Under the pieces are notes generated by a model, which saw nothing but the letters and a program-made list of their open reading frames with translations, was not told the origin of the DNA and made no database searches. A DNA stretch of 25,109 nucleotides from Chloroflexota bacterium (lineage in GTDB: Bacteria; Chloroflexota; Dehalococcoidia; SAR202; UBA826), in NCBI GenBank assembly GCA_002696685.1, contig NZSI01000057.1, positions 1 to 25,109 on the forward strand, read 5' to 3'. Numbering within the stretch: the first letter of the stretch is position 1; the number at the start of each line of letters is the position of its first letter. Position numbers and translations under genes: made by a program. Positions 8,088-16,156 of the stretch are shown here, one piece after another.

Positions 8088-9833
8088 ATGACAATTAAAA
8101 CATCGATACGATTCGATCAAAACCTTGAAATACCGATGCGGGATGGAACAAAAACATATGCCGATGTTTTCAGACCTGCAGCCGATGGCAAATACCCAGT
8201 TCTAATGACTCGCACACCTTATGACAAATCATCCGCCGCTAGCCGGTCCGGACCCTTAGATGCAATAAACGCAGCAAGTCAAGGGTACGCGGTAGTCATA
8301 CAGGACGTTCGGGGAAGGTATTCATCAGGAGGTGAATTCTACACATTTGTTAATGAAACCGATGATGGATTTGATTCCATAGAATGGGCGGCTGAACAGT
8401 CATGGGCAACCGGAAAAGTGGGTATGTACGGAGCCTCCTACGTAGGAGCTACGCAATGGTTAGCAGCCAAATCCGGGGCTCCTTCCTTAGCGGCTATAGT
8501 TCCCACAGTAACGGCGTCTGACTACCATGAAGGATGGGCGTGGCAAGGTGGCGCCTTTGAACTTGGTTTTAATTTGTCTTGGTCAGTTGGATCTCTCGCT
8601 CATGGAAACTGGAATAACCTTTCTGATCAGCTTCAACTAGGAAACTCGGCATTAGAAAACCTGATTTCTTCGAAAGATAACTTAAAGCCTGAATTTCTAC
8701 ACTTGCCTCTCTCAGAAATGCAAGTTCTGAAAAATGGTTTGGCACCCTACTATTATGACTGGTTGAGTCATCCGGAATATGATGAATACTGGCAGTCCTT
8801 ATGCATCCAAGATAACCATGACAAAATCCAAATACCCGCCTTGAACATAGGGGGTTGGCATGACATATTCCTAGGGGGCACAATCAGAAATTTCACTGGT
8901 ATGCAATCTTCAGGAGCTAACCAATCTGCTCGAGATGGACAACGGTTGCTACTAGGGCCCTGGGTACACGGAAATACAGGAACCTTAGCAGGAAGTTACA
9001 ACTACGGAACATCGTCAAGTAGAGACAAAGAAAATATCCACGGGAGAACGCTCTCTTTTTTTGACAAATGGTTGAAAGGTGACACCGCAAAAGAAGCTAT
9101 CGACAAATCAGTCCGTATATTCGTTATGGGAATAAATCAGTGGCGGGATGAAGAGGAATGGCCATTAGCCAGAGCTGTTGATACAAAGTTTTATCTGCAT
9201 AGCAATGGTGGAGCAAATTCTTTGCGTGGAGACGGAATTTTATCCCAGGTTACACCTTCCGATGAGCCCCCAGACTCTTACCACTACAATCCGCAGTTCC
9301 CAGTTCCGACTGCTGGAGGAGGACTTTGCTGTGATGATGTGTTCATGAAAAACGGCGTGTTCGACCAAAGACCGATTGAACAAAGATCTGATGTCCTAGT
9401 CTATTCGACACCACCTCTTGAAGAACCTTTGGAGGTGACAGGACCGATTTCAGTCACTCTTTACGCTTCAACCACGGCCGCAGACACCGATTTCACGGCA
9501 AAACTTGTCGATGTCGATGCCTCAGGATTCGCTCGAAATCTAACCGACGGGATTATAAGAGCTAGGTTTCGTAATCCACGACATCCCGCCTCTTTCATAA
9601 TCCCTGGAGAGGTAATCGAATATCACATAGACCTGTGGTCCACTAGTAACGTTTTCCTTAGAGGGCATCAAGTTAGGATAGAAATCTCGAGCAGCAATTT
9701 CCCACGATTTGATAGGAACCTAAACACCGGAGGAGAAATCGGGTCGGAACTGGAGTTTGTTTCTGCCCTGCAGACAATACACCATTCCTCCGAGTTCGGA
9801 TCACATGTAATCCTCCCTATAGTTAGGAATTAA
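8088..9833 (+). CDS. CocE/NonD-type serine hydrolase (X-Pro dipeptidyl-peptidase S15-like)
   Basis: A 581-residue alpha/beta hydrolase with a C-terminal jelly-roll domain. The nucleophile is S117 in MYGASYVGA, with D259 in GGWHDIF and H294 in LLGPWVHGN completing the triad; S117 and D259 coincide with residue numbers known for cocaine esterase. The N-terminal DVRGRYSSGG motif is characteristic. The jelly-roll domain begins near PLEVTGPISVTLYAST. Relatives cleave esters, amides, beta-lactam precursors or X-Pro peptides; no signal peptide is seen, so the enzyme is probably cytosolic. ATG at 8088 follows GGGAGG (8075-8080); a TTG at 8073 in frame overlaps that site and is less likely. The stop abuts the stop of the converging acetyltransferase gene. 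Confidence 0.92.
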   Translation: MTIKTSIRFDQNLEIPMRDGTKTYADVFRPAADGKYPVLMTRTPYDKSSAASRSGPLDAINAASQGYAVVIQDVRGRYSSGGEFYTFVNETDDGFDSIEWAAEQSWATGKVGMYGASYVGATQWLAAKSGAPSLAAIVPTVTASDYHEGWAWQGGAFELGFNLSWSVGSLAHGNWNNLSDQLQLGNSALENLISSKDNLKPEFLHLPLSEMQVLKNGLAPYYYDWLSHPEYDEYWQSLCIQDNHDKIQIPALNIGGWHDIFLGGTIRNFTGMQSSGANQSARDGQRLLLGPWVHGNTGTLAGSYNYGTSSSRDKENIHGRTLSFFDKWLKGDTAKEAIDKSVRIFVMGINQWRDEEEWPLARAVDTKFYLHSNGGANSLRGDGILSQVTPSDEPPDSYHYNPQFPVPTAGGGLCCDDVFMKNGVFDQRPIEQRSDVLVYSTPPLEEPLEVTGPISVTLYASTTAADTDFTAKLVDVDASGFARNLTDGIIRARFRNPRHPASFIIPGEVIEYHIDLWSTSNVFLRGHQVRIEISSSNFPRFDRNLNTGGEIGSELEFVSALQTIHHSSEFGSHVILPIVRN

Positions 9834-11024
9834 TTACCATCCGTCAATACACCAAGGCATACGGTCGGTGGCAAACAACCTGTCGAGTAGGTCTATTGAA
9901 CCTGGTGTATGTTCATTGATTCTTCCTGACCGAGCGAGGAGATCAAAACGGACTCCACCAAGATAAGCGGCCGCTACATCAGATGTTGATAACGTGATAT
10001 CAGGGGATTTTTCACTAACCACACATTCGCTATTATGCCCATCCGTCGAGAGTGTGTAGACTCCATCATTCCAGGGCAAGAAATCGTCCTTTATCCGAAG
10101 TGTCAACGACCCTTCACTAGAAAAAGATCTATTTTCGAGAGCAGACTTCGCGTCCACTAGCCTTAACCAAGATTTATCTTCTGAACTACTTATCAGCCTT
10201 CTAGGATCAGCGAGCATCCAGCGTAGTTCTTCATCCACTGGCCTATGCGCTGCTTCTATTGTATCTACCAAATCCATATCTAAACAGAATCGCCACAAGG
10301 CGCTATAACCCTCAAATGTTGAAGAAACAAGTTCCAATATATGGAGCACACGGCCATTGATGGTGTATCTCACATAACCAGTATTTATCCCTGACTCTAC
10401 GTGCCTCACAAACCAACTTCGAGGATCCCCTCCTTTGAGACCTGGCTCCAAAAATCGGAATTGCCACCAGTTATCTTCGCGCACTGTTGTGCCAACCCGA
10501 TTCTGTATCGCCAACTGATAAATATCAGGAAATATAGTTCTAGCCTCATCTTCATCACAAAAATATAATCGCCCGGAAGGTCGATATTCATGGGCATAAG
10601 CACCATGTTCTTTCATTATCGACAGGCTATCTTCGAATGAAGACATACCATATCCGTACCTGCCATAAATAATGCTTTCAGACGCTTGAAGGACAGCTAA
10701 TGGCTCGTTTCTAGAATAAATGTCCTCAAGTTGGAGCCTCATCATGTTTCTATTAATGCCTCTCCTTCGGTGAGTCGCCTGCACCGAAACAGATGCGACA
10801 GCCGCAATCGGAATTGAACCACCAGGAATGTTCATGATCATTGGATAGCTCACACAATTACCTACCATATGGTCACCATCAAAGGCCGACCAAGCCCTGT
10901 CCGGTTCAAATATCAACCTATGAGCATTAAGATCCGTTTCCGTCCTATAACCATTTTCTCCCCTTGCATTGGTGATTTTTACTCTCGCAAATTCATCCCA
11001 AGTATTTTTTCGATATTCGATCAC
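9834..11024 (-). CDS. Eis-like GNAT N-acetyltransferase
   Basis: A 396-residue protein with Eis-family architecture: two GNAT modules and a C-terminal sterol-carrier-like domain (from about residue 285). The acetyl-CoA pyrophosphate loop is visible at VSVQATHRRRGINRNMM (residues 79-95), followed by the family motif IIYGRYGYG (118-126); Y125 sits where the proposed general acid Tyr126 of mycobacterial Eis lies. Eis proteins acetylate amines of aminoglycosides, polyamines or lysine side chains, using the free C-terminal carboxylate as base; here the chain ends DGW. The start is GTG at 11022-11024, preceded by GGAGTGA. The gene follows a small membrane-protein gene by 37 bases. The substrate is unknown; a resistance role is not implied. 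Confidence 0.86.
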   Translation of the reverse strand: MIEYRKNTWDEFARVKITNARGENGYRTETDLNAHRLIFEPDRAWSAFDGDHMVGNCVSYPMIMNIPGGSIPIAAVASVSVQATHRRRGINRNMMRLQLEDIYSRNEPLAVLQASESIIYGRYGYGMSSFEDSLSIMKEHGAYAHEYRPSGRLYFCDEDEARTIFPDIYQLAIQNRVGTTVREDNWWQFRFLEPGLKGGDPRSWFVRHVESGINTGYVRYTINGRVLHILELVSSTFEGYSALWRFCLDMDLVDTIEAAHRPVDEELRWMLADPRRLISSSEDKSWLRLVDAKSALENRSFSSEGSLTLRIKDDFLPWNDGVYTLSTDGHNSECVVSEKSPDITLSTSDVAAAYLGGVRFDLLARSGRINEHTPGSIDLLDRLFATDRMPWCIDGW

Positions 11025-11061
11025 AGTTCGTCACTCCATATGTTTTATTAAAAAATCTTAA

Positions 11062-11445
11062 TTATCGAAACGATAAATAGTAAAGAACTACCGCTACATT
11101 AATCACGGAGCAAAGAACTAAGGCCCCGACCAGCGTCACCAGAAGTTCTGTGGATTTTTTAAACATATCTTTTAAGGAAATAGACCTCCCTTGGAACAAT
11201 ATGAGGTCCCTTGTCACCATAACGACAGCAAAAATCCAGGAGATGAGTCCAATTGTTGTCACAAAATAATGACTAGATACCGGCACTTTATCTGGTAAGG
11301 TGAAGTGAGCATTTCCTGACAATCCAGCGTGCACGAATACGATTGAGAAAAGAAGAGGGAGTATTTTTAGTAACGTATTGACAAATTCAACGTCTTTATA
11401 GAGTTTATCTTCTAGCTCTTTAGTCTTGAAAACTCGTCCAGACAT
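11062..11445 (-). CDS. Small membrane protein, unknown function
   Basis: A 127-residue protein with three likely membrane helices, about residues 25-43 (LLKILPLLFSIVFVHAGL), 60-80 (FVTTIGLISWIFAVVMVTRDL) and 97-124 (ELLVTLVGALVLCSVINVAVVLYYL). The N-terminal 20 residues are charged and probably cytoplasmic. I do not recognise a family. ATG at 11443-11445 has an AGGGA element a few bases upstream. It sits upstream of the Eis-like gene on the same strand with a 37-base gap, so the two may be co-transcribed; the PlsY-like gene diverges 26 bases away, leaving almost no room for separate promoters. Confidence 0.6.
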   Translation of the reverse strand: MSGRVFKTKELEDKLYKDVEFVNTLLKILPLLFSIVFVHAGLSGNAHFTLPDKVPVSSHYFVTTIGLISWIFAVVMVTRDLILFQGRSISLKDMFKKSTELLVTLVGALVLCSVINVAVVLYYLSFR

Positions 11446-11471
11446 AGTCCCTTCATTTTGGCCATTCTAAC

Positions 11472-12053
11472 TTGATTAATAACATCTTCTTCGATACATA
11501 TTTATGGATTCCGCTATGGATAATACTCTGCTATCTTGCCGGTGTCGCTCAATTGGGGGATGTGATCAGCAAACTGAGTGGTCGCAACATTAGAAATGTG
11601 GGTACCGGGAACCCAGGTGCCTCCAATATATTTTATGAGATAAGCCCTCTCGCAGGCATTACGGTATTTTTCCTGGATTTATGCAAAGGGCTTGCAGTAA
11701 CCTTGCCATTGACGTTAACCGACCAACCTTCATGGATTACCTCTCTCTCTATTCTCACCCTAATGTTAGGACATCAAGTAAGATTCCCTTTCAGAATAAG
11801 TGGAGGGACGGGAATGGCGACGGGAATGGGTGCAGTAATAGGAGTTATACCATTAGGAGCCCTTATAGCAATACCTCCAGCAGCCACAATTTTGTTTCTC
11901 ACGAAAAGACCAAGCTACACAGGAGTTTCAGCATTTATCATTAGCGTACTAGCCGACTGGGTGATAAATACTAATTTACTAAATTCTTCTACAATTCTTC
12001 TTCTTTCAGCCGCGATTCTTGTCAAGTTCAAGTACCAATACAGGAACATCTGA
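11472..12053 (+). CDS. Divergent PlsY-like glycerol-3-phosphate acyltransferase family protein
   Basis: A 193-residue integral membrane protein with about five helices and recognisable PlsY features: RNVGTGNPGASN (residues 41-52; family form near GSGNIGATN), DLCKG (69-73) and GHQVRFPFRISGGTGMAT (100-117). PlsY transfers acyl groups from acyl-phosphate to glycerol-3-phosphate, the first step of phospholipid synthesis in most bacteria. Here the phosphate-loop GGKG is GGTG, and the chain ends at YRNI, where PlsY usually continues with a His/Asn-containing tail (like RHRENIxRL). It is therefore probably a specialised or impaired paralogue rather than the housekeeping enzyme. No ATG or GTG is available in frame; TTG at 11472 is the likely start, with no evident Shine-Dalgarno. 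Confidence 0.75.
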   Translation: MINNIFFDTYLWIPLWIILCYLAGVAQLGDVISKLSGRNIRNVGTGNPGASNIFYEISPLAGITVFFLDLCKGLAVTLPLTLTDQPSWITSLSILTLMLGHQVRFPFRISGGTGMATGMGAVIGVIPLGALIAIPPAATILFLTKRPSYTGVSAFIISVLADWVINTNLLNSSTILLLSAAILVKFKYQYRNI

Positions 12054-12489
12054 AAATTCAAATTGCTAATGTGTATAAAACTACGTTTTGCTACCCCTTG
12101 TAGATGTTGGAACCCGAGCTGATACGGGGACACTAAGAGATTCAGACAGTTTAACCAGTGCTCCAAGAGTTAAGTTCTGTTTTGCTATATTGCCTTATTG
12201 GGGGATGGATTAGTGCATTTTAACGACGAGAATAGGCTCGGATACATGCAGTAGAAATTATGGTTATGATCTTCTTAGCGTCCGCACACTATGTTTCAAA
12301 ATGAAGGTTTATTTTCATAAGAATCAGGAAAGTGGTGAATCAAGCTTATGGGACCATAAATTCTTTCTACCTCTTTCATTAATTGGGTTAGTTATCTGGA
12401 CTATAAGTCTAAACCTTTTAGTGTTAAAACTTAAGGATAAAAAAATCTACTGAACACCGTTAAAATGAACCAAAATCATCCGTAGAAAT
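12054..12489. other. Longest gene-poor gap (436 bases)
   Basis: AT-rich DNA between the PlsY-like and extended-SDR genes. The only thing I can support in it is a possible 50-codon membrane peptide at 12301-12453. I find no tRNA cloverleaf, no convincing sigma70 promoter and no strong hairpin followed by a T run. A short frame at 12260-12304 (MVMIFLASAHYVSK) overlaps the start of the small peptide by ATGA, which could be a decayed gene. Confidence 0.5.
12301..12453 (+). CDS. Possible small single-helix membrane peptide (50 aa)
   Basis: An ATG-to-TGA frame of 50 codons. The translation has a polar N-terminal half (MKVYFHKNQESGESSLWDHK), one hydrophobic span at about residues 21-42 (FFLPLSLIGLVIWTISLNLL) and a lysine-rich end (KLKDKKIY), which is the layout of a genuine membrane miniprotein. 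Against it: no Shine-Dalgarno is visible and the frame is also open upstream without a start codon until a stop at 12211-12213, so it could be the tail of a broken gene. It ends 36 bases before the extended SDR gene, with which it may be co-transcribed. Confidence 0.35.
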   Translation: MKVYFHKNQESGESSLWDHKFFLPLSLIGLVIWTISLNLLVLKLKDKKIY

Positions 12490-13470
12490 ATGACTATTTC
12501 GATTATAGGAGCCACCGGACACCTAGGGCACGCCGTATCAAGGCGCATACACGATCTGAAACTGCCAATGAGAATAATCTGCAGAGACAAGTCAGACGTG
12601 AAATATTTTGAAAGGCTAGGCCTAGAAATCCGCAGAACGAATCTAGAAGACGTAGAAAGCCTGAAAGAAGCAATTATGGGTTCCGAACATGTAATCCATC
12701 TCGCAAGCAAAGTCTCTGTTATGCCACTTATGAGAAAGGAATTATCCCGGATAAATATTCAGGGCACAAGAAACGTAATTGAGGCATGCGAACATGTGGG
12801 AGTGGCTAAACTGATTTATGTGAGTTCCATCCAAGCTGTGACTCCTAGTTCCGAGAAAACCCTAATTAACGAAAATTCTGAGATCAACCCTTATCTAACT
12901 CACGACGACTATGGATACACTAAAGCAAAAGCCACCCTTGAAGTTCTACGATCGGCTCAAACAGGAACATTTAACGCTACGGTGATATGTCCTACCGGAA
13001 TAATAGGACCATACGATCCCGGCTCTTCACAAATCGGAAAATTCCTGAGGGCGCATCTAAAATACGGCACCCATGCTTTCGTATCAGGAGCATATGATTT
13101 TGTAGACGTGAGAGATGTTTCTAACGCTGTTGTCAACAGCATAAGTATGGGAACTAACGGCCAGCACTATCTTTTATCAGGAAGCAAAGTTTCAGTTGAA
13201 GATTTTTTAAGACACATATGCCTGTTGACCGACAAGCGAATGCCAACTATTCAAATTCCGAACACAATAGCCTTGCTAGCAGGTCAAACAAACGGGTATG
13301 TAAATCGATTTATTGGCCGAGACACATGGTTTACTGCAAGCTCGCTTAGAACCTTATGGAGCAACTCTGGAATATCATCGGTATTAGCAGAAAAAGCCCT
13401 GAATTTCACATCCAGACCATGGCAGTCTTCAATTACAGACCAATTAGATGATTTGTATAGATCCTTCTAA
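12490..13470 (+). CDS. NAD-dependent epimerase/dehydratase (extended SDR)
   Basis: A 326-residue extended SDR with the N-terminal cofactor motif GATGHLG (residues 7-13), VIHLAS (68-73), IYVSSIQAV (109-117; catalytic Ser region) and the YxxxK motif Y143/K147 in YGYTKAKA. The following stretch with VICPTGIIGPYDPGSSQIG resembles dihydroflavonol-4-reductase, 3-beta-hydroxysteroid dehydrogenase and the hopanoid-associated epimerases. R31 after the second strand (IICRDKSD) hints at NADP(H). The substrate is not predictable. The gene lies between the small peptide and the DUF35 gene, all on the same strand, but a 189-base gap with a possible promoter follows it. Confidence 0.88.
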   Translation: MTISIIGATGHLGHAVSRRIHDLKLPMRIICRDKSDVKYFERLGLEIRRTNLEDVESLKEAIMGSEHVIHLASKVSVMPLMRKELSRINIQGTRNVIEACEHVGVAKLIYVSSIQAVTPSSEKTLINENSEINPYLTHDDYGYTKAKATLEVLRSAQTGTFNATVICPTGIIGPYDPGSSQIGKFLRAHLKYGTHAFVSGAYDFVDVRDVSNAVVNSISMGTNGQHYLLSGSKVSVEDFLRHICLLTDKRMPTIQIPNTIALLAGQTNGYVNRFIGRDTWFTASSLRTLWSNSGISSVLAEKALNFTSRPWQSSITDQLDDLYRSF

Positions 13471-13540
13471 ATAGAATTTCTATTCAGAGGAATGATCAAA
13501 TACATAGGAACTAAGATTTTGACAATCAAACCGGAACTCA

Positions 13541-13570
13541 TTGACCTCAAGAATAAATGATCCATACAAT
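13541..13570 (+). promoter_or_regulatory. Possible sigma70-like promoter of the DUF35-thiolase-AlaX genes
   Basis: TTGACC at 13541-13546 and TACAAT at 13565-13570 are separated by 18 bases; each hexamer matches consensus at five of six positions. Transcription would begin near 13577, about 80 bases before the ATG of the DUF35 gene. The position in a 189-base gap before a three-gene set supports it, but it rests on the pattern alone. Confidence 0.35.
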
Positions 13571-13659
13571 GCAGGAAGTTAGATCAATAAAACAGGATGT
13601 TTGGTATTCTCGCCGTGAAGGAAAATATGCTTAAATCCGCAGGCCCTAGCTAAAAATTC

Positions 13660-14082
13660 ATGACTGATAAGATCTATAGAAAACCGATACCGATACCGAC
13701 TCCAGAGTCTGATTTCTTTTGGACTAAAATTGGTGAACACCAACTATGGATACAGCGTTGTATTGATTGCTTCAAACCCTTCTTTTATCCTCGAATAGTG
13801 TGTCCAAACTGCCTCTCCGACAATATCGAATGGTTTGAAGTGAGCGGGCGAGGATTTTTATACTCCTACATGATTAACCACCGACCCCCACCAGGTTTTG
13901 AGGAAGATGCTCCCTACGCCATAGCTATAGTGCAACTAGAAGAAGGACCAAGGATGATGTCCAATATTGTGGGCATTGAAAATACCCCTGAAAATCTAAT
14001 ATTAGATATGCCTTTAAAAGTTGTTTTTGAAGATGTTACTTCTGAGATTACAATCCCAAAATGGTGTCCTGATAATACGTAA
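13660..14082 (+). CDS. DUF35 Zn-ribbon/OB-fold protein (acyl-CoA-associated)
   Basis: A 140-residue protein with an N-terminal helix, a rubredoxin-like zinc ribbon (C34, C37, C48, C51 in RCIDCFKPFFYPRIVCPNC), then an OB fold beginning WFEVSGRGFLYSYMINHRPP. This is the DUF35 architecture found in ChsH2 and in partners of thiolases or HMG-CoA synthase. Such proteins form complexes that hold CoA thioesters, and in steroid side-chain degradation a DUF35 domain is needed by the aldolase Ltp2. The next gene is a thiolase-like protein, so the two probably form such a complex. ATG at 13660 is the natural start, though no Shine-Dalgarno is obvious. All four zinc ligands are present. Confidence 0.9.
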   Translation: MTDKIYRKPIPIPTPESDFFWTKIGEHQLWIQRCIDCFKPFFYPRIVCPNCLSDNIEWFEVSGRGFLYSYMINHRPPPGFEEDAPYAIAIVQLEEGPRMMSNIVGIENTPENLILDMPLKVVFEDVTSEITIPKWCPDNT

Positions 14083-14126
14083 AATATCCCCGATAACAAA
14101 AAAATACTGTAAAACGGTTGGTAAAA

Positions 14127-15305
14127 ATGGAGTCACTTAGGTATAAAACTGCCATTGTAGGAGCTTCAGAGACTACTGAGTTGGGAATTATTCCTGATAA
14201 AACCCCCTTCCAACTTCATGTCGATGCCTCTGTAAACGCTATAAAGGATTGTGGCATAAACAAAAAAGAGATAGACGGAATCGCTACAACAATGAATCCT
14301 GCCGCTCTTGCACATTACCTCGGTATTACTCCCAAATGGATAGACAACACTCAGGTGGGAGGAACCTCTTTTTTAATACACGTAAGACATGCAGCCGCTG
14401 CGATCGCAAGCGGCCTCTGTGAAACAGTACTAGTATCAATGGCTGAGAGCGGAAGAAGTAATGTGGGACAAATTACCCCTTCAAACTCGTCTTCTACAGG
14501 AAATTTGGAGAGTATAAAGGACAATACATTTCCCGGGCAGTTTGAATCTATTTATGGCGTCTACGGGCCCACAACCCAATTCGGTTTGGGGGTACTACGA
14601 TATTTGAAAGAAACCGGCACCACCCATGAACAATTGGCCTCTGTTCCTGTTGCTCAACGCAGGTGGTCAAACAAGGTACCTAGGGCAATGTATAGGGATT
14701 TAATAACTATTAACGACGTTCTAGAAAGCAGGATGATTTGCTACCCATTCCATCTTTTAGAATGCTGTCTCGTTACTGATGGGGGTGGAGCTTTAATAAT
14801 TACTGGTAGAGATAAGGCTAATAATTTTGCCAAAAATCCTGTCTACATATTGGGTACAGGAGAATCTGTAGAAACACCTATAGTGAGCCAAATGTACGAT
14901 ATGACATCTTCGACTGCATTTAAAATTTCCGGTAAGAAAGCCTTTGAAGAAGCGGAGCTAAACCACGACGATATTGACCATTTGATGATCTATGATGCAT
15001 TTGCCCATCTACCCATTTTTGGTCTAGAAGATCTTGGATTCGTGTCCAGAGGAGAGGCAGGAGCATTCATAGAACAAGGGAGCACATCACCTGGAGGTGT
15101 TTTACCAATGAATACCAACGGAGGAGGCCTCTCATATACCCACACTGGAATGTACGGAATGTTTGCAATCCAAGAATCTGTTAGGCAGGTGAGAGGTGAG
15201 GCGGCTCACCAAGTGCCTGACGTGAAAGTATCTTTCTGCCAGGGTGTCGGTGGAATGTTCATGGCCGCGGGAAGCCTTGTATTTACAAACGTCCCCCCTT
15301 ACTAG
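14127..15305 (+). CDS. Thiolase-like (lipid-transfer/Ltp2-type) protein lacking the N-terminal Cys
   Basis: A 392-residue thiolase-fold protein of the SCP-x/lipid-transfer branch. The position of the acyl-accepting Cys, before the helix HVRHAAAAIASG, reads VGGTSF (T80, S81), so the usual nucleophile is missing. Toward the C-terminus come YDAF (Y289), NGGGLSYTHTGMYG (331-344) and CQGVGG (C371). Cys-less relatives paired with DUF35 include the retro-aldolase Ltp2, which relies on tyrosines; Y289 and Y337 or Y343 could play that part here, by inference. The next best alternative is a non-classical thiolase. I start at ATG 14127 rather than the in-frame TTG at 14118 because the latter adds only MVK. 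It lies 44 bases after the DUF35 gene. Confidence 0.86.
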   Translation: MESLRYKTAIVGASETTELGIIPDKTPFQLHVDASVNAIKDCGINKKEIDGIATTMNPAALAHYLGITPKWIDNTQVGGTSFLIHVRHAAAAIASGLCETVLVSMAESGRSNVGQITPSNSSSTGNLESIKDNTFPGQFESIYGVYGPTTQFGLGVLRYLKETGTTHEQLASVPVAQRRWSNKVPRAMYRDLITINDVLESRMICYPFHLLECCLVTDGGGALIITGRDKANNFAKNPVYILGTGESVETPIVSQMYDMTSSTAFKISGKKAFEEAELNHDDIDHLMIYDAFAHLPIFGLEDLGFVSRGEAGAFIEQGSTSPGGVLPMNTNGGGLSYTHTGMYGMFAIQESVRQVRGEAAHQVPDVKVSFCQGVGGMFMAAGSLVFTNVPPY

Positions 15306-15335
15306 TCATGATTTACCGACATAGAGGAGGTTCAA

Positions 15336-16046
15336 TTGACAGAAATACTTTGTTACGAAAATAGCTATTTAAAAGAGTTCGACGCTACTGTGACTCAGGC
15401 CACTGAGACAGGAGTAGCTTTGGATCAAACAGCTTTCTATCCTGGGGGAGGTGGACAGCCCAGTGATACTGGATTCATCATCTGGGAAGAAGGTGGCGCC
15501 TCTGTGCAAAAGTTGTCTAAAGCCAACGGCACATTAATACACAAACTCGACGGGCCAATCCCAACCGTGGGTACAAAAATACACGGATCACTAGACTGGG
15601 ATAAGCGTTATCAATTGATGAGGACTCACACAGCCCTACACATCCTTTGTGGTGTTGTTTGGAGAGACTATGGTGCTTTGGTAACAGGGGGAAATATGAC
15701 GCCACTATCAGCAAGGATGGACTTTGAATTGGAAAATATGTCCTCTGAATTTGCCATGGAGATGGAGGAATTAGTCAACAAGGAAATCGAAGAAGAAAGA
15801 GACATAGTAGTTGACTCCCTCTCTAGAGAAGAAGCCTTCAAAATCCCAGATCTAATTCGATTGAAGATCAACAAGCTTCCTCCCGCCATAAAAAAGATTC
15901 GTACCGTTGACATAGTAGGGTTAGACCTTCAGGCAGATGGGGGAACTCATGTCTCCAACACACGCGAGGTAGGCCACATTCAAGTGGTAGGTCATGAAAG
16001 CAAAGGCCGTATAAACAAACGACTCAGGATTGGGCTGAGCCCATGA
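15336..16046 (+). CDS. Alanyl-tRNA editing protein, AlaX type
   Basis: A 236-residue stand-alone relative of the AlaRS editing and C-Ala-proximal domains. AlaX proteins hydrolyse Ser-tRNA(Ala) or Gly-tRNA(Ala) formed by mischarging. Visible are YPGGGGQPSDTG (35-46, family motif), THTALHIL with zinc ligands H98 and H102, and DGGTHVSNTREVG (201-213) with H205. The fourth ligand, Cys in AlaRS (CGGTH), is Asp201 here. Length is between short AlaX-S and long AlaX-L, fitting the medium type with an N-terminal glycine-rich domain. The start is TTG at 15336, supported by a strong AGAGGAGG at 15323-15330 five bases upstream. It follows the thiolase-like gene by 30 bases, so they are probably co-transcribed. 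Confidence 0.9.
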   Translation: MTEILCYENSYLKEFDATVTQATETGVALDQTAFYPGGGGQPSDTGFIIWEEGGASVQKLSKANGTLIHKLDGPIPTVGTKIHGSLDWDKRYQLMRTHTALHILCGVVWRDYGALVTGGNMTPLSARMDFELENMSSEFAMEMEELVNKEIEEERDIVVDSLSREEAFKIPDLIRLKINKLPPAIKKIRTVDIVGLDLQADGGTHVSNTREVGHIQVVGHESKGRINKRLRIGLSP

Positions 16047-16083
16047 TTTTGATATGCACCCTTTCTCAAGATTCAAGACCTCA

Positions 16084-16110
16084 CACTCTTAAAAAATAAG
16101 AATTTGAGTG
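16084..16110. terminator. Weak hairpin between convergent genes
   Basis: CACTC (16084-16088) and GAGTG (16106-16110) can pair, with a second short pairing TCTTA/TAAGA inside, in the 110-base gap between the AlaX gene and the converging LLM gene. The A-rich middle would give a U run on the minus-strand transcript. The stem is short, so this is only a candidate bidirectional terminator. Confidence 0.25.
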
Positions 16111-16156
16111 AAAGTACCGCTGATAAGATTCAAATCAATACTTCTTGAAGGTTCCT

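Noticed and set aside
8435..8448. Perfect 14-base palindrome CTCCTACGTAGGAG
   Set aside because: It falls on codons of the catalytic Ser region (GASYVGA) of the CocE-type hydrolase and is most simply explained by coding.
11915..12166. Minus-strand frame over the end of the PlsY-like gene
   Set aside because: Mostly antisense to a recognisable gene, without start signals or a domain pattern.
13472..13485. Short inverted repeat ATAGAA-T-TTCTAT after the extended SDR gene
   Set aside because: AT-only-like stem with a one-base loop cannot form a stable terminator; probably chance in AT-rich DNA.
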